Position numbers and translations under genes: made by a program. Source: Taibaiella sp. (GTDB lineage: Bacteria; Bacteroidota; Bacteroidia; Chitinophagales; Chitinophagaceae). From it: a stretch of DNA of 5,660 bases. Shown here in pieces: positions 1 through 3,872 of the stretch. The stretch lies in contig JACFNS010000188.1 of assembly GCA_019454705.1 (NCBI GenBank), forward strand, positions 1-5,660. Reading direction: 5' to 3'. Position 1 is the first letter of the stretch; every line of letters begins with the position of its first letter. The notes below the pieces were generated by a model. The model had not been told where the DNA came from, searched no databases, and saw only the letters and a list, made by a program, of their open reading frames with translations.

Positions 1-411
1 AAAGCTTATGGTAAATACCTGACGAATGCCGCTGCCTGCCGCGAATGTCATACGCCTGTTAAAGACGGGCAGGTAATACCTGAATTGGAATACGGTGGAG
101 GCAGGACCTTTGAGCTGCCGGGCGGTACGCTTACCACACCCAACCTTACGCCACATTCTACCGGCCTGGGCTATTGGACCAAAGAACAATTCATTGCCAA
201 GTTTAAGGGCTACCAGGATTCCACCTATCAATCTCCTAAGATTGATTTTATGCATGAATATAATAGCATCATGCCCTGGATGATGTACAGTACCATGACT
301 GAGCGTGATTTGGCTGCTATTTACGAGTATCTGAGAACCGTAAAGCCATTAGACAACCAAACGGTGAAATGGAAGCCTCGTGCGCAGGTTGCAGAGGTTG
401 CCAGGCATTAA
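1..411 (+). CDS. c-type cytochrome, C-terminal part (5' end outside window)
   Basis: The frame is open from base 1 to a TAA at 409-411, giving 136 visible residues; the start lies upstream. A covalent haem site CRECH (CxxCH) is at residues 13-17 (bases 37-51), followed by a segment resembling the last haem domain of mono/dihaem cytochromes c that serve as electron-transfer subunits: PNLTPHSTGLGYWTKEQF near residues 47-64, then IMPWMMYSTMTERDLAAIYEYL near 90-111. M91, in the MPW motif, is the most likely distal haem-iron ligand. Proteins of this family act in the periplasm or on the membrane, carrying electrons between a dehydrogenase or quinol oxidase and a terminal acceptor. Many relatives have two haem domains, so another CxxCH may lie upstream; this is inference. 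The partner enzyme cannot be read from this window. The gene converges on the protease gene, with a hairpin terminator 16 bases past the stop. The cytochrome assignment is firm; the subfamily is less so. Confidence 0.9.
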   Translation, partial: KAYGKYLTNAAACRECHTPVKDGQVIPELEYGGGRTFELPGGTLTTPNLTPHSTGLGYWTKEQFIAKFKGYQDSTYQSPKIDFMHEYNSIMPWMMYSTMTERDLAAIYEYLRTVKPLDNQTVKWKPRAQVAEVARH

Positions 412-427
412 TAAGCGGATGATATGT

Positions 428-463
428 AATACAAAAGGTGCGGATATCCGCACCTTTTGTATT
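428..463. terminator. bidirectional intrinsic terminator (perfect 36-bp palindrome)
   Basis: Two 18-base arms are exact reverse complements with no spacer (centre GGATATCC). The core GGTGCGG/CCGCACC is flanked by ACAAAA on one side and TTTTGT on the other, so each strand reads as a GC-rich stem followed by TTTTGTATT, the usual form of a rho-independent terminator. It lies 16 bases after the cytochrome stop and 16 bases after the protease stop on the other strand, so it can serve both convergent genes. Its function is inferred from structure and position. Confidence 0.88.
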
Positions 464-479
464 GACATTGTAAATTATA

Positions 480-2387
480 TTATTGGATCACTAACTTCTG
501 TCCTTTAAACTGTGTATCAGCCGAAGATATGTTGACAAAATACATCCCTGGTGTAATGCCTGAAAGGGATAATACTTTGTTGTTTTCTCCGCCGGTTACA
601 CTGGTATTTTCTGCAAGTACGACCTTGCCTGTAATGTCGGTTATCTTTATTTGCACATTTTCGTTTGAGTTGCTAAAGAACTTTAATGTAACAGCATCTT
701 GCGCAGGATTAGGATATAAGCTGATGTATTGACGTTCAATATCAGGTACAGATACTTTCAATGATTTACAGCTATCATCATTATTTTGTGCTACAGTAGC
801 AGATAAATTGAGGGTGCAGCCATTTGAATCAGTAATGGTCACAGAATAATTACCTGCATTGCTCACCAATATGCTTTGTGTATTACCACCTGCAGACCAT
901 TTATAACTATGCGGGTTTACACCAAAATGGCTGTTGCCGGGTACTACCGATGTGTCAAAAATTACTTCAACAAAACCTGTGTCACGGCACACAGGTTTTG
1001 TAACTAATGTCGCACTAATAATAGATTTAAGGCAGGTACCGCTGCTTACATTACTTCTAATCAGGTCTCCAGGTAGTGGGCCAAAACCATTCGCCAGATC
1101 AATACCTCTCGAAGCAAGATGGCAATAACTCATTATAGTGCCTTTCCAGGCCGATGCAGGTTGTGAATTGCTGAACGTGCTGGGGCAAGTATTACAACCA
1201 CTGCCTGACTGTTGCTGGGTACAGTTGTCTATCGATCCGCATGAACCACCTGCTCCGGTGTTCCAACCACACCAGTGTGTATGTGGTGAACCCAGATTAT
1301 GGCCTAATTCGTGTGTCACCATCATTACATCCCACGAGTATGTGGGTACATTCAAGTATGAGCCATTAACATCGCCATATGCATAAGCATTGGGTTTGTA
1401 GCAAAACACATCAAGGTAAGCTACACCACCATTTCCACCGGGGTCCCTTGCCAGCAACATGGCCAGGTCTCCATCAAAGTTATTTGATTTGCCATTCCAC
1501 CTGCTCCTGAAGGTGTTCAACCCGCCGTGTGACGAACTACTGTCGTAATTATCTGCAGTCGTCCAGATGTCTACAGATTTCAGTTCGACTGCGATATTTT
1601 CATTCCTGTACAGAGTTTGCACCTGGTTGAATAAACCTGTCAGGTATACCTGCGTATTGGTAATACTGCTTTGCTTGTGTTTGTACAATGCAAAGTCGGC
1701 CTCCCAGTACAGACGTACTTTTTTACATTCAAATGCTGCTGTTGTTTTATCGCCGTTGTCGGTGCCATCTTCAGCTGGTACAGCTGCGGCATCATCAACG
1801 CCACAAGCTGTAGGTGGAGTTACAGTAAAGTCCTTATCGTTGTATAGGATATATCTGCCGCTATTATCATCCAGCTTGCCTATTACATAATTGCCTTCCC
1901 CGTCGGCAAACAGGCCCATTACTTCGCCGGTGGCGAATATGCTGAGAGCAGCAAGTGATTTGTCTGAACCTGCTACTGCACCCTGGTAGTGAACACCTCT
2001 GTCGTAACCGAAGTTATGTCTCCCATTCAGATCTATATAACCAATGTTTGCGTCAGTTGCCAGGGGATTGCTGCGTTGCATATCCAGCCTGTACTGCCTG
2101 CCATCGGCAGTTTGCATGGTTATCGATACTGCTGCCGGCTTTGTTTCATACACCTGCAGGATATTGTCCTTTAAAGGTAACAACAATGTTTCTTCATTCA
2201 GTACCTCATGTTTTTCACCACTGATTACACTAAATAAATTGAATGTCTTGAATGAGACTCCGTTGCTCTGTGCCTGCTGAATTTCAGCTGCAAGTACTGT
2301 TTTGTTTGTTTGTTGCGCGTCGGCAGTTATAATGTACAGTGACATGCATGTACCTAAGACGATGCCGAGTGATTTTTTTGAAAACAT
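480..2387 (-). CDS. secreted metzincin (M12/reprolysin-like) zinc metalloprotease with SprB-like module and T9SS sorting domain
   Basis: A complete 635-residue protein. Residues 1-24 form a Sec signal peptide (KK, hydrophobic core, likely cleavage after ADA). Residues 25 to about 218 look like a propeptide, containing ACGV at 194-197 that resembles the cysteine switch of ADAM-type enzymes. The catalytic domain spans roughly 219-455: zinc motif HELGHNLGSPH at 359-369 (ligands H359, H363, H369; general base E360) and a Met-turn IMSYCH around M419. Cysteines at 373, 383, 389, 398, 401 and 422 suggest disulfides. Residues 463-533 resemble an SprB/PKD-like module (YKWSAGGNTQSI...GNYSVTITDSNGC). 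Residues 552-635 are a type A T9SS C-terminal domain (LYPNPAQDAVTLKF...GMYFVNI). The protein should be exported by Sec, then moved across the outer membrane by T9SS and released or anchored at the surface; substrates are unknown. ATG at 2385-2387 is chosen because the signal peptide follows directly; no Shine-Dalgarno is visible. All key catalytic residues are present. Confidence 0.95.
   Translation of the reverse strand: MFSKKSLGIVLGTCMSLYIITADAQQTNKTVLAAEIQQAQSNGVSFKTFNLFSVISGEKHEVLNEETLLLPLKDNILQVYETKPAAVSITMQTADGRQYRLDMQRSNPLATDANIGYIDLNGRHNFGYDRGVHYQGAVAGSDKSLAALSIFATGEVMGLFADGEGNYVIGKLDDNSGRYILYNDKDFTVTPPTACGVDDAAAVPAEDGTDNGDKTTAAFECKKVRLYWEADFALYKHKQSSITNTQVYLTGLFNQVQTLYRNENIAVELKSVDIWTTADNYDSSSSHGGLNTFRSRWNGKSNNFDGDLAMLLARDPGGNGGVAYLDVFCYKPNAYAYGDVNGSYLNVPTYSWDVMMVTHELGHNLGSPHTHWCGWNTGAGGSCGSIDNCTQQQSGSGCNTCPSTFSNSQPASAWKGTIMSYCHLASRGIDLANGFGPLPGDLIRSNVSSGTCLKSIISATLVTKPVCRDTGFVEVIFDTSVVPGNSHFGVNPHSYKWSAGGNTQSILVSNAGNYSVTITDSNGCTLNLSATVAQNNDDSCKSLKVSVPDIERQYISLYPNPAQDAVTLKFFSNSNENVQIKITDITGKVVLAENTSVTGGENNKVLSLSGITPGMYFVNISSADTQFKGQKLVIQ
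970..1001. repeat. perfect inverted repeat inside the protease coding sequence
   Basis: Arms ACAAAACCTGTGT (970-982) and ACACAGGTTTTGT (989-1001) are exact reverse complements around the 6-base loop CACGGC. In the minus-strand mRNA this is a 13-bp hairpin covering residues T463-V473, just where the catalytic domain gives way to the SprB-like module. Bases after the stem on the coding strand are only moderately T-rich, so it is not a textbook terminator. The structure is seen directly; any role is unknown. Confidence 0.8.
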
Positions 2388-2441
2388 TAAATATTAATTT
2401 GAAATTAATTTATGGCAGACGCAATTTACGATATTTAATGT
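2384..2441 (-). promoter_or_regulatory. possible leader hairpin covering the protease start codon
   Basis: ACATTAAATAT (2384-2394) and ATATTTAATGT (2431-2441) are 11-base reverse complements separated by 36 bases. In the protease mRNA the first arm includes the ATG, so pairing would hide the start codon. The stem is almost all A/U and therefore weak. A shorter repeat, ATTAATTT-G-AAATTAAT (2393-2409), sits within the same stretch. A regulatory role is inference; in DNA this AT-rich some matches are expected by chance. Confidence 0.3.
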
Positions 2442-2507
2442 CATGGAATTGTCTTTTTAGAATAAATATAGTATATGTCACAAGTAAGACAGGCAAGATT
2501 TATTAGT

Positions 2508-2515
2508 CAAAAATA
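2508..2515 (-). promoter_or_regulatory. candidate -7 promoter element for the protease gene
   Basis: The minus strand reads TATTTTTG, an exact fit to the Bacteroidota TAnnTTTG element. Transcription would start near 2501, giving a leader of roughly 115 bases. No TTG/TTTG -33 box is seen 17-23 bases upstream, and the surrounding DNA is AT-rich, so this is only a candidate. It is the only exact match found on this strand in 2388-2558. Confidence 0.3.
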
Positions 2516-2557
2516 TATATTGATGTCTGTGTTTTGGGTAACATAAGTAACAAATGC

Positions 2558-2585
2558 ATTCAGCCCCCAATAATGGGGGCTGAGT
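2558..2585 (-). terminator. GC-rich hairpin, likely terminator downstream of the small membrane-protein gene
   Basis: TCAGCCCCC (2560-2568) and GGGGGCTGA (2575-2583) form a 9-bp stem with loop AATAAT; the A/T pair 2558/2585 can extend it past one wobble. It lies about 95 bases after the small gene's stop and upstream of the protease promoter candidate, so it would insulate the two genes. The minus strand after the stem (ATGCATTTGTTAC) has only a weak T-tract, so termination efficiency is uncertain. Orientation is inferred from context, since the stem works on either strand. Confidence 0.5.
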
Positions 2586-2617
2586 TTATATTCTGAGGAT
2601 AGAAATGACAAATAAAA

Positions 2618-2670
2618 TTGCCGGGCAATGGCAGATCATCGCAAGAAGCCATAGACAAACACCCCGGCAA
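2618..2670 (-). other. structured region 3' of the small gene (nested inverted repeats)
   Basis: TTGCCGGG (2618-2625) pairs exactly with CCCGGCAA (2663-2670). Inside, ATGGC (2628-2632) pairs with GCCAT (2648-2652). On the minus strand the outer stem is followed by TTTTATTTG, terminator-like for the small gene. A competing local hairpin, ATTGC-CGG-GCAAT (2617-2629), shares bases with both longer stems, so two exclusive folds are possible. It may be a 3'-UTR structure or terminator, or part of a small RNA; the sequence does not decide. Confidence 0.45.
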
Positions 2671-2688
2671 ATATCTTTATTAGATATT
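2670..2688 (-). repeat. short inverted repeat over the stop codon of the small gene
   Basis: AATATCT (2670-2676) and AGATATT (2682-2688) are exact reverse complements with loop TTATT. The TAA stop at 2680-2682 falls in the loop and the first base of an arm. The stem is AT-rich and weak, and directly adjoins the stronger structure at 2618-2670. A function is not established. Confidence 0.4.
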
Positions 2689-2817
2689 CACAGCTAATAC
2701 CAGGCAGGCCAGCATAGCTACGAACAGGATGATTTTCTGGGTTGCTTCTTTCCTTACAATAGTAGCTGTGTAAGGAGCTTCTTTGGCAAGTGTCGGTGTG
2801 AAGGCTATTTGTTGCAT
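2680..2817 (-). CDS. small single-pass membrane protein, 45 residues, unknown function
   Basis: I do not recognise this protein. The chosen reading starts at ATG 2815-2817 and ends at TAA 2680-2682. Residues 1-28 are polar to mildly basic (MQQIAFTPTLAKEAPY..., K12, R22, K23, K28), and residues 29-43 (IILFVAMLACLVLAV) form one hydrophobic segment ending in NI. This suggests a tail-anchored inner-membrane peptide with its N-terminus in the cytoplasm by the positive-inside rule. The frame is open farther upstream to a GTG at 2956-2958, which would give 92 residues, but the added part is low-complexity K/Q/N/T/R-rich sequence from an A-rich leader and overlaps the promoter candidate, so I reject it. 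A promoter candidate upstream and hairpins downstream support a separate short gene. Small regulatory membrane peptide, accessory subunit or type I toxin are all possible; none is shown. Confidence 0.6.
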   Translation of the reverse strand: MQQIAFTPTLAKEAPYTATIVRKEATQKIILFVAMLACLVLAVNI

Positions 2818-2821
2818 AATC

Positions 2822-2911
2822 TGTGTGTTTTTTGTTTGTTTCTTAAAATGTGTGTTTTCTATTCTTTGTTTTGAAACGCCGGGGCGTTGCGTGTTTTTCT
2901 TTATTTGTTGT
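2822..2911 (-). promoter_or_regulatory. A/C-rich leader of the small gene with three related repeat units
   Basis: On the minus strand three units of 20-25 bases share the form AACAAA...AAAAACACRC: rc of 2822-2841, 2849-2873 and 2889-2911. The block ACACACA follows the A-run in the first two, and ACACGC in the third. TGTGTGTTTT is repeated exactly on the plus strand at 2822-2831 and 2849-2858. Between the second and third units lies one GC-rich hairpin, AACGCC-GG-GGCGTT (2875-2888). The A-rich stretch next to the ATG is typical of Bacteroidota ribosome-loading leaders that lack a Shine-Dalgarno; binding of an RNA-binding protein is a further possibility and is inference. Confidence 0.4.
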
Positions 2912-2940
2912 CTGCGGTAGGTTACTGCCGTTTGACAATA

Positions 2941-2972
2941 CAAAGATGCAACACGCACATGCCCGTTTGCAA
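2941..2972 (-). promoter_or_regulatory. candidate promoter of the small membrane-protein gene
   Basis: On the minus strand CATCTTTG (2941-2948) differs from TAnnTTTG only at the first base, and a TTG -33 box (2970-2972) lies 21 bases upstream, inside the 17-23 range described for Flavobacterium promoters. Transcription would start near 2934 and leave a leader of about 115 bases before the ATG at 2817. The long leader and the imperfect -7 box keep confidence moderate. Confidence 0.4.
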
Positions 2973-2984
2973 TAAAACGGCTCC

Positions 2985-3013
2985 GCTTAACGTGTTGTTT
3001 AAAACTGCTTAAC
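2985..3013. repeat. direct heptamers GCTTAAC, 22 bp apart
   Basis: GCTTAAC occurs at 2985-2991 and again at 3007-3013, two helical turns apart and just upstream of the candidate -33 box at 2970-2972. This spacing would put a dimeric regulator on one DNA face. Another small inverted repeat, GTTAA-TAG-TTAAC, lies at 3024-3036. The region 2973-3105 otherwise holds no gene that I can support. Chance is a real alternative in this TTAA-rich stretch. Confidence 0.25.
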
Positions 3014-3105
3014 AGGCTAAAATGTTAATAGTTAACCAGCCATTAAGAAATAATCGGTCTAAAACAGGTGGCAGAGATTGTTGAAATGTCTTACTACAGG
3101 CTTTT

Positions 3106-3807
3106 TCAGGCTGTAACGGCCTGGTTGGCATGGGCAGAGGTTTCTCTGCTGTTCTTAATAATGTAGTAACCTGCGAATATGAAACATAACCCGATAAATT
3201 CGGTTACATACAGTACCTCTACATGCCCTGCCTTGGCAGACGAGCCACCAACGCCCGGCAGGAATCCGCCGATTGCAATGAGCACATTGCCCCAGAACCG
3301 GTGTTTGAAATTTCTGTCCTGTGCATATATATAGGCTGAGTATATAGCGCCACCTACCAGGAAAGCAAAGGCGTATAGGTTGATAAACGGTGTAATGTAC
3401 CTGATAAAGGTCCACTCCAGGATTTTACCATCCAGCTTGGGATGCGGCCCGTCTTTCAATGGAGATAAGATAACGAGTATAGAAGAAATAAGGATAGACA
3501 CGGTGAGTATCACAGATAGGGTATTTGCTGTTTTCTTTTTCATCAGCAGGTGCACTGTGCCTTGTGCCAATGGTGCCTCGCCAAGGAATGCACCGAATAT
3601 ATACCATGCCTTAAAATTCACAGGCGAATAACCCGTCAGTGTATGCAGGCTTTCGGTAACCGTACCTGCACCATAAAAGAATACACCCAGCATCCACCAG
3701 AAGATGTACATAGATTTTCTGTGCGTGCTCCAGTGCTTGTAGAGCAATACAAAAAAGTACAGGGAGAAGAGGGTTGTGACTATCGGTATGTAATTCACTA
3801 ATGACAT
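3106..3807 (-). CDS. uncharacterised integral membrane protein, about seven transmembrane segments
   Basis: A complete 233-residue protein (ATG 3805-3807, TGA 3106-3108). Hydrophobic segments are visible near residues 5-24, 33-54, 67-88, 95-115, 135-160, 171-190 and 196-217, with short loops and a polar tail (NSRETSAHANQAVTA). There is no signal peptide distinct from the first segment and no soluble catalytic domain. Features likely to be conserved are WWMLGVFFYGAGTVTESL (37-54), WYIFGAFLGEAPLAQG (68-83) and GFLPGVGGS (181-189), with acidic residues E52 and E77 within or near membrane spans. The layout recalls the 7TM sensor regions found at the N-terminus of some histidine kinases, but no kinase or output domain follows, so sensor, transporter or lipid-related roles all remain open. 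It follows the TonB receptor gene by 65 bases in the same direction, so read-through is possible, but a promoter element lies in the gap. The coding call is firm and the function unknown. Confidence 0.9.
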   Translation of the reverse strand: MSLVNYIPIVTTLFSLYFFVLLYKHWSTHRKSMYIFWWMLGVFFYGAGTVTESLHTLTGYSPVNFKAWYIFGAFLGEAPLAQGTVHLLMKKKTANTLSVILTVSILISSILVILSPLKDGPHPKLDGKILEWTFIRYITPFINLYAFAFLVGGAIYSAYIYAQDRNFKHRFWGNVLIAIGGFLPGVGGSSAKAGHVEVLYVTEFIGLCFIFAGYYIIKNSRETSAHANQAVTA

Positions 3808-3824
3808 TCTATTGCAATTTTCTG

Positions 3825-3832
3825 CAAAACTA
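3825..3832 (-). promoter_or_regulatory. candidate -7 promoter element for the seven-TM gene
   Basis: The minus strand reads TAGTTTTG, an exact match to TAnnTTTG, ending 17 bases before the ATG at 3807, so the leader would be only about 10 bases. No TTG box is found 17-23 bases upstream, which weakens it. A weak stem upstream, ACAC-TCTTT-GTGT (3842-3854) with flanking GCC/GGC, may be a remnant or inefficient terminator for the receptor gene; it has no T-tract. Confidence 0.4.
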
Positions 3833-3872
3833 CCATAGCCTACACTCTTTGTGTCACGGCATTGTCATTAGC

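Noticed and set aside
1567..1890. Plus-strand open frame of 107 codons opposite the protease
   Set aside because: It is antisense to the protease propeptide/catalytic region; the serine/leucine-rich translation has the look of a shadow frame.
2680..2817. Type I toxin-antitoxin locus
   Set aside because: A small hydrophobic peptide with a structured transcript fits in outline, but no antisense promoter or complementary RNA could be identified, so this is not reported as a feature.
2818..2958. N-terminal extension of the small gene to a GTG start (92 residues)
   Set aside because: The extra 47 residues are low-complexity K/Q/N/T/R-rich sequence produced by an A-rich leader, contain a hairpin and repeats, and overlap the candidate promoter. 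The 45-residue version from ATG 2817 looks like a protein by itself.
3155..3607. Minus-strand alternative frames inside the seven-TM gene
   Set aside because: They overlap the 233-residue membrane protein in other frames and lack any coherent domain or plausible start context.
3838..3860. Terminator after the TonB receptor gene
   Set aside because: Only a 4-bp ACAC/GTGT stem with a GCC/GGC clamp across an uneven internal loop and no T-tract. Too weak to call; mentioned with the promoter candidate.
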